A stretch of 64,000 nt of DNA from Candidatus Babeliales bacterium (GCA_016929235.1 JAFGJD010000004.1:1-64000); one strand, 5' to 3'; counted from the stretch's first letter, positions 35,698 to 45,553 are shown. Notes: generated from the letters alone by a model not told the origin. A program made the numbers and translations.

Positions 35698-35940
35698 GAC
35701 ATCATCATCACTACAAAAGGTAGCCAACATCGTACCAACTAGAAAAACCGAAAGGCGGGAAAACCTCCATCAGAACGATATGGACTTATCCAAAAAAGGC
35801 TTGCCTATGGTTTTCTGATTGAAGCGGTCATGATTGCCAACAGCTTCACTGGCATTTTGACCTCAATGGCTGGAATAACAAGGGCAAGCACAGTAATGAA
35901 AAAGATCCATTATCATACATACCTCTTAGACCTTGAATAG
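35698..35940. other. intergenic stretch, no gene seen
   Basis: Together with the hairpin this makes about 300 bases between convergent genes. A plus-strand open frame of about 60 codons (GFLIEAVMIANSFTGILTSM within it) has no ribosome site and no recognised relative. It may be a worn gene remnant; nothing firmer can be said. Confidence 0.3.
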
Positions 35941-37350
35941 CTATGACCTAGATTCATAGCCTATGTGATGTTGAGCAACCGATGCATAATAGTTTGCACC
36001 ATCACGAAGCCGACGCTCTTTGGTCTCAAAGTTAACTTCATACAAACCAAATTTCATGGTATACCGCTCAGCCCATTCCAAGTTATCCAGCAATGACCAG
36101 TAATAATAACCACGGACATCGTAGCCATCCTTGATAGCCTTGGAAAGTGCGTACAAGTACCGCTTCGACCACAGTTCTCGACGATCATCGCGTGCATCCG
36201 GGCATCCGTTTTCGGTGATCATGATTGGCACGCCGCATGCCGCGACTTCCTGAATAGCCCTATACAACCCTTCTGCGTACAGCGTATATGGCATATCGGT
36301 TCTGATGTCACCAGGCCGTTCTGCACTAAACTGTTTTGACGACGACATTTTTGATTCATCCGTTACTGATGCACCTGTTGGTATTTTTACCAGTACATGT
36401 GAGTAGTAGTTGATCCCAATGAAATCTAAAGCTTGTTTTGCAGTAGGATTGCGGTGACGTACGGGCTGCACAGGAAGTGGTAACACACTAAAGGTAAACT
36501 CGCCTGTAACAAAGAAATCTAGTGCTGCTTTATAGAAGATATGATTTATGTACGACGCAACAAGCTTTTCAAGCGGGTTCCAATCATGGTACGCCTCAAA
36601 TTGTGTGACCGAATGTGCGAATCCAACTTGCGCTACATCGCCACCGGGTAATGACTTAATCTTTTTAAAGATTGCAATGTGTGCTTCAAGTAGGTTACGT
36701 AAGACAATTCCTACTTCGTGCATATTTGTTATACCTCGTTTTTCAGGTGGCCATTCACCCATGATGTAGCCCATAAATGCATAGACTCCCGGCTCGTTGA
36801 TCGTACACCAGTATGGAACGAGATCATTAAGTTCCTTAAACACTACCTCACAGTAGCGAACGAGGTACTTGATATTGGACGCCTTTTCAAATCCACCACG
36901 AGCAGTAAACCAAATTGGATCAGTAAAATGATGGAACGTAATCATCGGTGTCATACCTGCATCGATCATCTTTTGGCAAACATCACGATAGTGGTCTAAC
37001 GCATCCTGACTAAATTCTCCTTCGTGCGGCTCGATAACACTCCATTCGATGGACAAACGGAAGGTATTTACACCAAGATCTCGCGCCAACTTAATATCAT
37101 CTTCGTATCGATGCCAGAAGTCGCATGAAGTTCCGGACTTCTCACGTCCAGCCTTGGCAGTTTCCCAAAGTCTCCAGTTATTGTAAGGGAAGTTTTCATT
37201 ACCAGAATTTTGGAAATCAGATGCAGCAACACCAAATAAAAATGACTTCGGAAATACAATATCATTAGTATCGATATTCTCCCAATCCCACCGCAATTCC
37301 GTTGCAACCAACGACATCATACAACCCAACATCAGCAAGATCTTCTTCAT
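35941..37350 (-). CDS. exported family GH1 beta-glycosidase
   Basis: A 469-residue glycoside hydrolase family 1 enzyme. The acid/base glutamate is in TINEP (about 184) and the nucleophile in ITENG (about 379); SFLFGVAASDFQ at the start of the barrel and YYYWSLLDNLEW near the end are family landmarks. Uniquely for a bacterial GH1, a signal peptide (MKKILLMLGCMMSLVA) precedes the barrel, placing it in the periplasm or outside. The ATG after AGAAGGG is used rather than one ten codons upstream. Substrate could be a host beta-glucoside or galactoside. It is next to a glycolipid synthase gene, but co-function is not shown. Confidence 0.92.
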   Translation of the reverse strand: MKKILLMLGCMMSLVATELRWDWENIDTNDIVFPKSFLFGVAASDFQNSGNENFPYNNWRLWETAKAGREKSGTSCDFWHRYEDDIKLARDLGVNTFRLSIEWSVIEPHEGEFSQDALDHYRDVCQKMIDAGMTPMITFHHFTDPIWFTARGGFEKASNIKYLVRYCEVVFKELNDLVPYWCTINEPGVYAFMGYIMGEWPPEKRGITNMHEVGIVLRNLLEAHIAIFKKIKSLPGGDVAQVGFAHSVTQFEAYHDWNPLEKLVASYINHIFYKAALDFFVTGEFTFSVLPLPVQPVRHRNPTAKQALDFIGINYYSHVLVKIPTGASVTDESKMSSSKQFSAERPGDIRTDMPYTLYAEGLYRAIQEVAACGVPIMITENGCPDARDDRRELWSKRYLYALSKAIKDGYDVRGYYYWSLLDNLEWAERYTMKFGLYEVNFETKERRLRDGANYYASVAQHHIGYESRS

Positions 37351-37438
37351 GGGATCCCTTCTATGAGATAAAAGTCGCAAAAACAGGCACAGAATAAAGA
37401 GACTCTCAAAAAAAGAAAGACTTATATAAGTTGAAAAA

Positions 37439-38740
37439 CTATACCGTCACACTTTGTGCATTGAGATAAGGACTTTTTTGTACAAGATCTTCGACTAGTC
37501 TATGAATATGTTGCCCAAAATCTTCTTTTTCAAATGCTGTCACATTACGTCGTAACGTCGCAAGATATTTTGGTTCAGAAAGATATTGATCCAAATACGC
37601 ATTCACATCACGGCGAGAATACAACACATGTCCAAACCGATATTTTTCTATAACGTCATATGCAACCGCTTCCCAATCCAACGCACCATGACTTTTATCC
37701 ACCAACATCGGAATGTTTGAGTAAATCGCCTCACCAAAACTTGCACCCCCTGCCTTCGTAATGAAGATATCTGAGATTGCCAGTAGGTCTGCTATACGCT
37801 GTGTATAGCCAATCACATCAACAGTAATATGATCAGGTAGTTGCATTTTTTCTATCTTCTTCTTCATTGCTGCATTTCTTCCAACACATACTAACAAATG
37901 CATGGGATGTTGATTTTTTGAAATCGTTTTTACATAGCGCCCGCTTAACTTTGAGCCGGCACCACCCATGAGTATCGTGATAATTGGTTTATCGGTCGTA
38001 ATATTAAAATCTTTACGAATCTGTTCTTTATCCTTTGGCGCAACAAACGACTGGCGAACGGGATAGCCCGTTACGACAATTTTATCTTCTGGAATTTTTG
38101 CGTGCGCAATACTGGCTCGCGACTCTTGAAGATCAAATGGTATTGTCATTATAAACTTATCGTAGTCGGGCCTTTTGATGTCATTCACAAAAGCCCTGAC
38201 ATTCACATCTGTCGGAATAATCATAAACGGAATATCGGCTGCCTTGGCAGCTTGATATACAAAACCATCAACAAAGTGGACACATGATATGACAAGATCA
38301 AATTCGTTTTCACGCAAGTAATCCTCTACCGACTTTGCAAGCGAATTGCGCATTGCACGCATCGCATGAGCACCAGTATGCGCAAGCTGATTAACTAACC
38401 ATGTACGATTATGCCGCAGAAGGTAATTGTAAAGATCTTCGCCATTCCATGAACCCCATGACAACTTGGGGACAGGATCAAACTTATTCACAACGTCCTT
38501 GAGAATATTAACAATATGAACATCGTATTTAGTACCAAGGTCCTCTACCAAACGCTGAGAAACAGAAATATGGCCCGCGCCACCAACGCTCATAAACACG
38601 ACAATCTTTTTCTTACGTTGTTCTATTACACGGCTTGGAGCCATGTATTCGGTAATTTTATGGGCAAGATGAGGACCCTCAATCATTACTGTTCCTTGCA
38701 ATAAAACCGACATCACACAGCGCAAGATCGTCATTATCAT
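37439..38740 (-). CDS. GT28 diacylglycerol glycosyltransferase (MGDG synthase/UgtP-like)
   Basis: A 433-residue GT-B glycosyltransferase. GGAGHISVSQRLVEDL at the N-terminal domain and KAGGASFGEAI in the C-terminal donor site match the MGDG synthase/processive diacylglycerol glucosyltransferase family; MGGAGSKLSG lies between the domains. The ATG with AAGGA 9 bases upstream is used. An N-terminal hydrophobic stretch (MIMTILRCVMSVLLQG) could associate with the membrane. The product would be a glycosyl-diacylglycerol membrane lipid, useful for saving phosphate or for making an anchor. galE in the distal part of the window could supply UDP-galactose. Confidence 0.8.
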   Translation of the reverse strand: MIMTILRCVMSVLLQGTVMIEGPHLAHKITEYMAPSRVIEQRKKKIVVFMSVGGAGHISVSQRLVEDLGTKYDVHIVNILKDVVNKFDPVPKLSWGSWNGEDLYNYLLRHNRTWLVNQLAHTGAHAMRAMRNSLAKSVEDYLRENEFDLVISCVHFVDGFVYQAAKAADIPFMIIPTDVNVRAFVNDIKRPDYDKFIMTIPFDLQESRASIAHAKIPEDKIVVTGYPVRQSFVAPKDKEQIRKDFNITTDKPIITILMGGAGSKLSGRYVKTISKNQHPMHLLVCVGRNAAMKKKIEKMQLPDHITVDVIGYTQRIADLLAISDIFITKAGGASFGEAIYSNIPMLVDKSHGALDWEAVAYDVIEKYRFGHVLYSRRDVNAYLDQYLSEPKYLATLRRNVTAFEKEDFGQHIHRLVEDLVQKSPYLNAQSVTV

Positions 38741-38846
38741 CGTAGCACATCCTTCTGATATATAACCCTTCACCCATTCATATAACTCCCCTGAAGAGGC
38801 CCCAGTCTACCGAATCACGACCTTCTAATCTAGTAATGGCTAACTG

Positions 38847-38876
38847 TTGCCTCATTTTTGCCCTATACGCTATAGT
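38847..38876 (+). promoter_or_regulatory. sigma70-like promoter of the four-gene membrane operon
   Basis: TTGCCT and TATAGT with an 18-base spacer. Transcription would begin about 22 bases before the first ATG, just ahead of the GGGGAG ribosome site. Confidence 0.55.
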
Positions 38877-38904
38877 GTGAAGAATCTAGATGAAGGGGAG
38901 AAGA

Positions 38905-39534
38905 ATGTATCTATGGAATGTGAACGGCTTAGCTCAAGAGCTCAAGGAAAATACCCTACCAGCTCGAGAGAAGGTCAAATATCTCATCCTGTTTATGCTC
39001 TATATCCCAACTGGACTTCTTGGATCCAATTGGATTCCTGGTTTATATCGCTTCATATATCGCCTCACCAATGAGTATATGGCAAAAGAGGCGCCTGACG
39101 TAAAAGCTCTAAAAATATTTAGCGACTTCAATTATATCACTGATCTTATTGTTATCGTTCTGATCTGGTTATGCGTACTGATCGCATATCATGCAAACCA
39201 GCGTGGAGATAAGAAACGCTTTTTAGAGCGTTTCTTGTGTCTCGCTGTATCAGTATCATTTCGTGTAGGTGTTTATGTATTAGTTATTTTCCTTACCGTT
39301 CTATTCGCTTCACTCATTTTTTTCAATTATAAGCTTCAACATATTGCCGTTATGTCTGGTCTCCTCAAACCATTGCGACAATTAAACCAGCTACAGACAT
39401 TGTCCTCTATCATGACGTTCATTAGTATGCGCATGCATATTTTTTCGTGTGTGATGACTGGAATTGCAGCATTATGGTCGGGGCTCATGATTAGAACAAA
39501 AATCAAATACATTGCAAAACCAAAGGAGCGGTAA
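38905..39534 (+). CDS. polytopic membrane protein, first of four
   Basis: The second of two in-frame ATGs is used because GGGGAG lies 5 bases before it. The 209-residue product has about four membrane segments (around residues 27-45, 80-97, 115-140 and 180-195) and a basic C terminus (RTKIKYIAKPKER). No family is recognised. It is separated by 3 bases from the next gene; the four genes form one transcription unit of membrane proteins of unknown function. Confidence 0.6.
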   Translation: MYLWNVNGLAQELKENTLPAREKVKYLILFMLYIPTGLLGSNWIPGLYRFIYRLTNEYMAKEAPDVKALKIFSDFNYITDLIVIVLIWLCVLIAYHANQRGDKKRFLERFLCLAVSVSFRVGVYVLVIFLTVLFASLIFFNYKLQHIAVMSGLLKPLRQLNQLQTLSSIMTFISMRMHIFSCVMTGIAALWSGLMIRTKIKYIAKPKER

Positions 39535-39537
39535 ACG

Positions 39538-40182
39538 ATGGTTTCATTGGGCCTTGATGCCATTAAATCATATCTTAAAAAACACACGCTTTCTGGTTAT
39601 TGGCTACTTGCAGCAGGGGCTTATTCCGCAATGCTTACAATACTTATCACAGCCCTTCCGTTATACATCATTGCGGCAACATGTGACGCGGTGTGCTTCT
39701 GGCTTTCATGCAGCATTCTACTGCTTTATACCATCATCAGTTATCTGGTAAGTAAATATGACTCAATAAAAATATACCTGCATAATTTTATTCTTCTCAG
39801 CATTCCTATTGGCACACGCATCGTACTATACGCTAGCTTGCTATATGTTGGACTAGGCGTAGCTATCCGTCTTGTTTTAGGCACAAAATTCACGGGGCTC
39901 TTATACCAAGATCAACTTGAAAATTCACCTCAAGTTCCATTCCTCGAACCACTTGTCTTAAAAATTGGTAATATTCTCTTACAGCTCATTGAATCTCCTA
40001 TTACCGATGATATTGATGAAGCACTCAGCCAAAAAACGGTTGAACAATTTCTTTGCTACATACACCAGGGAGTAACAATCATTCTTGTCACGCTCTCGCT
40101 TGTCCCTGCTGTCTGGTTTTACATGTGGATACGCACAGAATTATTGCACGTACACACAGAACCAAAAAGGAAATCTCAATGA
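39538..40182 (+). CDS. polytopic membrane protein, second of four
   Basis: A 214-residue protein with about five hydrophobic segments, including SGYWLLAAGAYSAMLTILIT, LSCSILLLYTIISYLV and a C-terminal VTIILVTLSLVPAVWFYMWI. The layout (two helices, then two, then a final one with a basic tail) is similar to the first gene, though sequence identity is low by eye. Its stop overlaps the start of the third gene (ATGA), showing translational coupling. Function unknown. Confidence 0.6.
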   Translation: MVSLGLDAIKSYLKKHTLSGYWLLAAGAYSAMLTILITALPLYIIAATCDAVCFWLSCSILLLYTIISYLVSKYDSIKIYLHNFILLSIPIGTRIVLYASLLYVGLGVAIRLVLGTKFTGLLYQDQLENSPQVPFLEPLVLKIGNILLQLIESPITDDIDEALSQKTVEQFLCYIHQGVTIILVTLSLVPAVWFYMWIRTELLHVHTEPKRKSQ

Positions 40183-41138
40183 TTATCAAGCAAGTTGGGC
40201 GCGGCCTAGCCATGACAATTACAAGCTTTGCCGTAGCGAATCAGCATAAACGATTATTTTTCGTCGCTGCTATCCCTCCACTCCTAGCACTGCTTGCTGG
40301 CTTTGGATTATATAAGTTGGCACTCACTAACCTATTTATCACACTTAAATCAACATTTCTTACAGCATTTCTTTTAACATTTGGAGCAAGCAGTATTGGA
40401 TTAATTGTTGTCAATGTTGTCTATGCCAGCTTAGTTGTTTACTTTTCAAAAGTTACCAAAAATCGTCCTTGGAAAGATATCATAGCCGCCAGTGTTCCTA
40501 CCCAATGGTCGCGTGTTGTCGCTTGGTCATTCTTGGGAGCTCTTATTGGAACCATACTCACGTCATCAGGTGAATTATTACCATCAGCATCACGACTACA
40601 CTGGATTATTGAAGCACTTAATTACCTATGGTGGGTTCTTACATTCCTTATGATTCCATTACTTATTGATGAAGAAAACACTATTATACACGGGCTAAAG
40701 CTTGCAATTAACATTCTTCACAAAAATTTCGGCTTAATTATAAGCTCGACAGCATCACTCATGATCATAAAATCATTTGTCGGCTGGCACCTTACTAAAC
40801 TTGCAGTTTTAGCACCCAGGCTCATATTCCAATATAATATCATTACAATACGTCCCTCTTTATCAACACTTTCGTTTGCCATTATGTTCTCCGGCATGGC
40901 CTCGTCTGCTGTCATATCAGTAATCATGACGCTAGCAGAAACGGCTCTTGCTGCTGGTGTCTATAGAACATCAATTGGCAAACCATTACCAACATTCGAA
41001 CGACCAAATCTCGTACAACTAATACTTATCTCAGTAACCACTCTCCTCGCAATTGCGCTTACTGCTAGTGTCGTATCGTTCGTCACTATGTTCATCGAAT
41101 TAAAGATTCCGTTTTTCCAACCCCCTACTATGATGTAA
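40179..41138 (+). CDS. polytopic membrane protein, third of four (DUF6159-like?)
   Basis: The ATG that overlaps the previous stop and follows AAGGAA is used, giving 319 residues with about six membrane segments. The N terminus, an amphipathic helix followed by ANQHKRLFFVAAIPPLLALL, recalls polytopic proteins of the DUF6159 kind, which begin with a short cytosolic helix before a hydrophobic bundle. This similarity is only by pattern. A long positively charged loop separates helices 3 and 4. Probably a membrane-protein complex with its neighbours; no transport motif is visible. Confidence 0.6.
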   Translation: MIIKQVGRGLAMTITSFAVANQHKRLFFVAAIPPLLALLAGFGLYKLALTNLFITLKSTFLTAFLLTFGASSIGLIVVNVVYASLVVYFSKVTKNRPWKDIIAASVPTQWSRVVAWSFLGALIGTILTSSGELLPSASRLHWIIEALNYLWWVLTFLMIPLLIDEENTIIHGLKLAINILHKNFGLIISSTASLMIIKSFVGWHLTKLAVLAPRLIFQYNIITIRPSLSTLSFAIMFSGMASSAVISVIMTLAETALAAGVYRTSIGKPLPTFERPNLVQLILISVTTLLAIALTASVVSFVTMFIELKIPFFQPPTMM

Positions 41139-41151
41139 AAAAAGGAGATCC

Positions 41152-41898
41152 ATGAAAATACAAATCGCCCAAGGCATCCAGGTCGCCCTTATGACCTATA
41201 ATATTCTCGTAAAACATATCAAATTGCTTGCCTATATTGCCCTCCCAACAACCGTACAGTTTCTCCTTGATACACTCGCTCCAACACACCAAGCAACATA
41301 CATCTACAATCTCTTTCATCCAGTATTAATTGTATGGTTTGGGGTTGCTCTTGTGCGTCATATTTACCACATTATTAAATACGACGACGAGTCATGGTCA
41401 AACAGCATTGCTGATGCCGCCATGAGAACAGCACCTATTCTTTTGTGGGGAGCGGTCGCCTCGTGCGCCATTGGATTATCATACTTAGGAGAATCTTTTC
41501 TTTCATGGATCGGCCTTCGCAGCTCTATCATCACACTCCCATTCATGGTCCTATGGATCATCCTCACAGCTTTCATCATCGCCATCATCTCCTCAGAGCA
41601 ACAACCTTTACTGTCCATGATAAAGGAAGCTTTAACACTCATTCGTGAGTATGCCTGGGAACTTGCAGGTGGCATCACCGTATTTGTTAGCTTCTTATTG
41701 ATCCCTGTCTTATTTGTTTCGTTTCTGCAGCTTTTAGGTGTCTTACCCTGGGGCATTATTTACCATGCCACCATCCTGACCGTTCTCATCATTTTCCAGA
41801 CAGTCGTTATCATGTTCTGCGCTTTGATCCATAGGCACTACATGAGGAAGGTCAAACAAGAGATCGTCATCGATATAAGAACGCTCTATAATCCATAG
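41152..41898 (+). CDS. polytopic membrane protein, fourth of four
   Basis: A 248-residue protein with about five or six membrane segments (for example HIKLLAYIALPTTVQFLL, ILLWGAVASCAIGLSYLG, LAGGITVFVSFLLIPVLFVS) and a C-terminal cytoplasmic tail. AAGGAG is 6 bases before the ATG. The plan is like that of the third gene (short N-terminal helix, LLAYIALPTT, polytopic body), so the two may be distant paralogues. Followed after a non-coding gap by rpsA. Confidence 0.6.
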   Translation: MKIQIAQGIQVALMTYNILVKHIKLLAYIALPTTVQFLLDTLAPTHQATYIYNLFHPVLIVWFGVALVRHIYHIIKYDDESWSNSIADAAMRTAPILLWGAVASCAIGLSYLGESFLSWIGLRSSIITLPFMVLWIILTAFIIAIISSEQQPLLSMIKEALTLIREYAWELAGGITVFVSFLLIPVLFVSFLQLLGVLPWGIIYHATILTVLIIFQTVVIMFCALIHRHYMRKVKQEIVIDIRTLYNP

Positions 41899-41929
41899 AA
41901 ACCTGAAAAAGCCCTTCAACTGCGGTTAT

Positions 41930-41958
41930 TTGATGAGCTTCTCAATTCATGCTACCAT
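41930..41958 (+). promoter_or_regulatory. possible rpsA promoter
   Basis: TTGATG and TACCAT with a 17-base spacer lie about 105 bases before the rpsA start. The resulting leader is long enough to carry autoregulation, as is known for S1, but no specific fold was confirmed. Confidence 0.4.
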
Positions 41959-42062
41959 AGTGGCATGGATATATGTTTAATACCTTTACCCTCTTTGGGG
42001 ACCATGTCAGGATCACTGATGGCTCTTCCCTATAAGAGGCATTTTCAGGAGTGTATTCCCCT

Positions 42063-43829
42063 ATGTCAAAAGAAGTAATTCGTCCCCAGCAGTTTGCTCA
42101 TGCAACGCTGATGGCCAAAAGCAATCATCTTGAACTTAATGCAGATCAACAAAAGGAACTTGATGTCCTTTATCAGGGTCTCGATCGTCTTAAGCCCGGG
42201 CAGCTCATTTCAGGCACCGTTCTGCGCGCCGACTCTGATGGTGTACTCGTCGATATTAGTTATAAGTCTGATGGCCTGATTCCTCGCTATGAATTTTCAG
42301 AACATGAAATGAAAGCCCTCAAAGTGGGCAACACTATAGAAGTTATTTTGGATGAACTTGAAAGCATCCACGGTTCAGTCACCCTTTCTTACGAAAAAGC
42401 CAAGGAAATGCGTGCCTGGGAACGCATTACCAACCTCTTTGATGACGGTAAGCCTGTTGAGGGCGTTATTACTCACAAAGTTAAGGGTGGCCTCAGCGTA
42501 GATATTGGCGTCCAAGCCTTTCTACCTGGATCACAAGTCGATATCCACCGCGTAACGGACTTTGACACCTTTGTTGGCCAAACTATTACCGCCGACATTA
42601 TCAAGCTCAACAAGCGTCGTGGCAATGTTATTCTTTCTCGCCGTAAGTACCTCTCTAATCTTCGCGCAGAGTCACGCAAAAAGATGATGGAGACACTTGA
42701 AGAAGGTCAAGTCGTACAAGGAGTCATCAAGAACATCACCAATTATGGTGCGTTCGTTGATATCGGTGGTGTGGATGGACTACTCCATATTACAGATATG
42801 ACCTGGGGTCGTATTGCACACCCAAGTGAAATTGTTCGTCTTGGAGACACCATTGCCGTGAAGATCTTGTCCATTGATAAGGACAATGCAAAGATCTCAC
42901 TCGGCATGAAACAATTGTCAGACAATCCGTGGGAACAACTTGCTGATCAACTCAAGATTGGCGCCCGCATTAAAGGTAAAGTATCAAGCATTACCGATTA
43001 CGGCCTCTTTGTTGAAATTCAAAAAGGCGTCGAAGGACTTGTCCATATTTCAGAAATTTCATGGACCGAACGTATTAATGATTTGCGTAAGCACTATGCT
43101 GTAGGGAATGAAATCGAGGCATTAATTGTTTCCCTCGATAAGGATAACCGTCGCATGTCATTAAGTATTAAGCAACTTGAACAAAATCCTTGGGATTCAA
43201 TTTCTCAAGAGTTCAAAGCTGGTGATAGAGTCAAAGGAACCATCAGCAATATCACTGATTTCGGTATCTTTGTAACCTTGAAGCCTGGTATTGATGGCCT
43301 AGTGCATATTTCAGATCTTTCCTGGACTGAACACATCAACCACCCAGCTGACCTCTACGCAAAGGGCCAGGATGTTGAAGCAATCATTCTTGGCGTCGAC
43401 GAAGACAATAAAAAGATTTCGCTTGGTATCAAGCAATTAACGCAAGATCCATGGGAAAATCTAGAAGAAGAATACCCACGAGGCAAAGTCATTGAAGGAA
43501 CCGTATCGAAGATTACTAACTTCGGCGCCTTCGTGAAGCTTTCTTCTGGTATCGAAGGACTCGTTCATAGCTCAGAGCTCACACCTGCCGAAGGTGAGGC
43601 TGCTGTTGAAGTTGGACAAACTCGCTCATTCCGCGTAATCAACGTAAACCGTGAAGAACGAAAACTTGGGTTGAGCTTAAAGACCGAAGGTGAGCTTGCG
43701 CCACAAAAACAAGTAAGCAAAAAACCTTCTAAGGTCAGAGAAAAACAAGAACCTCAAGCGAAACCACGGTCCTTGTTCCAAATGGAACTTGAGCGACATA
43801 TGAATACCAAGAATAAAAAGGACTCATAA
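42063..43829 (+). CDS. rpsA: 30S ribosomal protein S1
   Basis: A 588-residue protein with six S1 (OB-fold) repeats: [54 protein letters not shown] and [11 protein letters not shown], each followed by a FVxI/[11 protein letters not shown] type core in repeats 3-6. S1 unfolds mRNA at the ribosome. The ATG is preferred over a GTG four codons upstream, because AGGAG lies 11 bases before the ATG and overlaps the GTG. The lysine-rich tail is longer than usual. It is followed by ndk after one base, so ndk is read from the same message. Confidence 0.96.
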   Translation: MSKEVIRPQQFAHATLMAKSNHLELNADQQKELDVLYQGLDRLKPGQLISGTVLRADSDGVLVDISYKSDGLIPRYEFSEHEMKALKVGNTIEVILDELESIHGSVTLSYEKAKEMRAWERITNLFDDGKPVEGVITHKVKGGLSVDIGVQAFLPGSQVDIHRVTDFDTFVGQTITADIIKLNKRRGNVILSRRKYLSNLRAESRKKMMETLEEGQVVQGVIKNITNYGAFVDIGGVDGLLHITDMTWGRIAHPSEIVRLGDTIAVKILSIDKDNAKISLGMKQLSDNPWEQLADQLKIGARIKGKVSSITDYGLFVEIQKGVEGLVHISEISWTERINDLRKHYAVGNEIEALIVSLDKDNRRMSLSIKQLEQNPWDSISQEFKAGDRVKGTISNITDFGIFVTLKPGIDGLVHISDLSWTEHINHPADLYAKGQDVEAIILGVDEDNKKISLGIKQLTQDPWENLEEEYPRGKVIEGTVSKITNFGAFVKLSSGIEGLVHSSELTPAEGEAAVEVGQTRSFRVINVNREERKLGLSLKTEGELAPQKQVSKKPSKVREKQEPQAKPRSLFQMELERHMNTKNKKDS

Positions 43830-43830
43830 T

Positions 43831-44235
43831 ATGGAACAAACGCTCGGTATCATCAAACCAGATGCTGTCGAAGCTAAATACAGCGGCAAGATTATTGATG
43901 CAATTGAAGAACACGGTTTTACCATTGCAGGTATGAAGAAGCTACACTTGTCACAAGAACAAGCTGAAGCATTTTATGCCATCCACAAAGGAAAACCCTT
44001 CTTCAACGAGCTCGTAACATTTATGACGTCAGGACCAGTAATTGTCATGGTTCTAGAAAAAGAAAATGCGATTATAGCATGGCGTGATTTGATGGGAGAC
44101 ACCAATCCTGCCAAAGCACCATTAGGTTCTTTGCGTCAGCGTTTTGGAACATCAATCGGTGAAAATGCAACGCATGGATCCGATGCTCCAGAAACAGCTC
44201 GTGCTGAAATAGCATTCTTTTTCCCAGAACTCTAA
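43831..44235 (+). CDS. ndk: nucleoside diphosphate kinase (cytosolic)
   Basis: A 134-residue NDK that balances NTP and dNTP pools by transferring the gamma phosphate through a phosphohistidine. The active-site segment NATHGSDA carries the catalytic His; IIKPDAV, the lysine that binds the phosphate, and the Arg in LGSLRQRFG are all present. No signal peptide. It immediately follows rpsA. Right behind it sits a second copy that differs by having an export signal, so this is the housekeeping form. Confidence 0.95.
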   Translation: MEQTLGIIKPDAVEAKYSGKIIDAIEEHGFTIAGMKKLHLSQEQAEAFYAIHKGKPFFNELVTFMTSGPVIVMVLEKENAIIAWRDLMGDTNPAKAPLGSLRQRFGTSIGENATHGSDAPETARAEIAFFFPEL

Positions 44236-44240
44236 AGATC

Positions 44241-44271
44241 AATACCGGGGGAGATTTTCTTCCCCGGTATT
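44241..44271 (+). terminator. hairpin between the two ndk genes
   Basis: A 10-bp stem (AATACCGGGG/CCCCGGTATT) with an 11-base loop lies between the two ndk genes, followed only by TTCATT. It may be a weak terminator that reduces expression of the second copy, or an mRNA-stabilising element. Confidence 0.5.
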
Positions 44272-44293
44272 TCATTAAGGAAAGAGGCGCATC

Positions 44294-44794
44294 ATGACTA
44301 TTCACAAAACTGCAGTTCTCATCACAGCATTTGCAGTGCTTTGTATTATTCCAGGCTGTTCATGGTTCTTTTCAACCCCGCAACCCGTTAACGAAACTAC
44401 CCTTGCGATCATTAAGCCAGATGCAGTACGCGCACGCAACACTGGAAAAATTATCGATAGCATCGAGCATCATGATTTTACAATTGTACGCATGAAAAAA
44501 GTCCAACTCACGCCGGGCCAAGCCGAAAAATTCTATGCAGTACATAAAGAAAAACCTTTTTTTGCTAACTTGATAGAATTCATGACCTCAGGACCAATCA
44601 TTGTTCTTGCACTTGAAAAAGAAAATGCTATCGAAGAATGGCGTAAACTGATGGGTTCAACCAATCCTGCCAAATCAGCTCCTGGTACCATTCGTAGGCT
44701 TTTTGGAACATCAGTTAGTGAAAATGCTGTACATGGGTCTGATTCATCTGAAAATGCAAAAATAGAACTTGCACTCTTTTTTCCTGATCTATAA
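44294..44794 (+). CDS. exported nucleoside diphosphate kinase with lipoprotein-type signal
   Basis: A 166-residue protein made of a signal peptide with a lipobox-like end (CIIPGC, Cys22) and a full NDK domain (about 36-166). Catalytic NAVHGSDS, IIKPDAV, FYAVHKEKPFF and GTIRRLFG are preserved, so it should be active. Pro at -2 makes the lipobox imperfect; if not lipidated it would still be exported. NDK has no known periplasmic substrate supply in ordinary bacteria, so it may act on host or scavenged nucleotides. It is a tandem duplicate of the cytosolic ndk and is followed after 3 bases by an exported hydrolase. Confidence 0.85.
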   Translation: MTIHKTAVLITAFAVLCIIPGCSWFFSTPQPVNETTLAIIKPDAVRARNTGKIIDSIEHHDFTIVRMKKVQLTPGQAEKFYAVHKEKPFFANLIEFMTSGPIIVLALEKENAIEEWRKLMGSTNPAKSAPGTIRRLFGTSVSENAVHGSDSSENAKIELALFFPDL

Positions 44795-44797
44795 GAC

Positions 44798-45553
44798 ATG
44801 AATATTCGCACTTTCTGTGTGCTATTGCTCGCTGGAACTTTTTGGTCAATAAACAGCATTGTCATTATAGTTCCAGGAACATGGTCTGTATCAGCATCGT
44901 GGCACCAACCAGGCGGAGATTTTTTTGACATATTACAACAGAACTACGCACCAGAATCTGTTTTCACATTTTGTTGGTCAGGTAAAAATAATCACGATGC
45001 ACGGATAGTCGCCTCACGCAATCTTGCAACACTTTTGAATCAATTTCCAATCGTAACGCTCGTAACACATTCACATGGGACCAATGTCGCATTATTGGCC
45101 ATCAACATGCTTGCCGAACAAGATAGTCAAACACGTATTCCCATGTTGTATGCACTTGCAACTCCCGTTGCATCCAATGATTATATCCCCAACATGAATT
45201 ACATTGGTCATTTAGTACATTTGTTTTCGTTCAGTGACACCATACAAACTATGGTCAGCGGTTACGAACGAGTCTTTACGCCACACCCTCGTATTACCAA
45301 TCTTGCGGTACTTTATAACCGTAAGGAACCAAATCATAGTGAGATTCATAGTCCATTGTGTGCTCGGTGGCTTCCCTACTTAAATCAATATATCACACCA
45401 GGACAAGATGGAGTTTTACAGTTATCCTCTAACCATAATCCTGAACTCATTATTGACGATTCATTCGCAGTATCTGTAGATTTGGATCAATGGCTTCAAC
45501 AACAAATCAGTATTGGTTTTTGGAAATTTGTAAGATCAAAAAAGAATGAATGA
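44798..45553 (+). CDS. exported alpha/beta hydrolase
   Basis: A 251-residue protein with a signal peptide (MNIRTFCVLLLAGTFWSINS) leading directly into IVIIVPGTWS, the first strand and oxyanion loop of an alpha/beta hydrolase. The nucleophile elbow is THSHG (about 90-94), where the first Gly of GxSxG is Thr. A late His (probably in NHSEIHSP) may complete the triad. Lipase or esterase activity toward lipids in the envelope or host membrane is plausible. It follows the exported NDK by 3 bases and overlaps murI by 8, so it belongs to this operon. Confidence 0.65.
   Translation: MNIRTFCVLLLAGTFWSINSIVIIVPGTWSVSASWHQPGGDFFDILQQNYAPESVFTFCWSGKNNHDARIVASRNLATLLNQFPIVTLVTHSHGTNVALLAINMLAEQDSQTRIPMLYALATPVASNDYIPNMNYIGHLVHLFSFSDTIQTMVSGYERVFTPHPRITNLAVLYNRKEPNHSEIHSPLCARWLPYLNQYITPGQDGVLQLSSNHNPELIIDDSFAVSVDLDQWLQQQISIGFWKFVRSKKNE

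Noticed and set aside
35698-35940. Transposase remnant between convergent genes
   Set aside because: No DDE or other transposase motif and no terminal inverted repeats; the short frames do not resemble known transposases.
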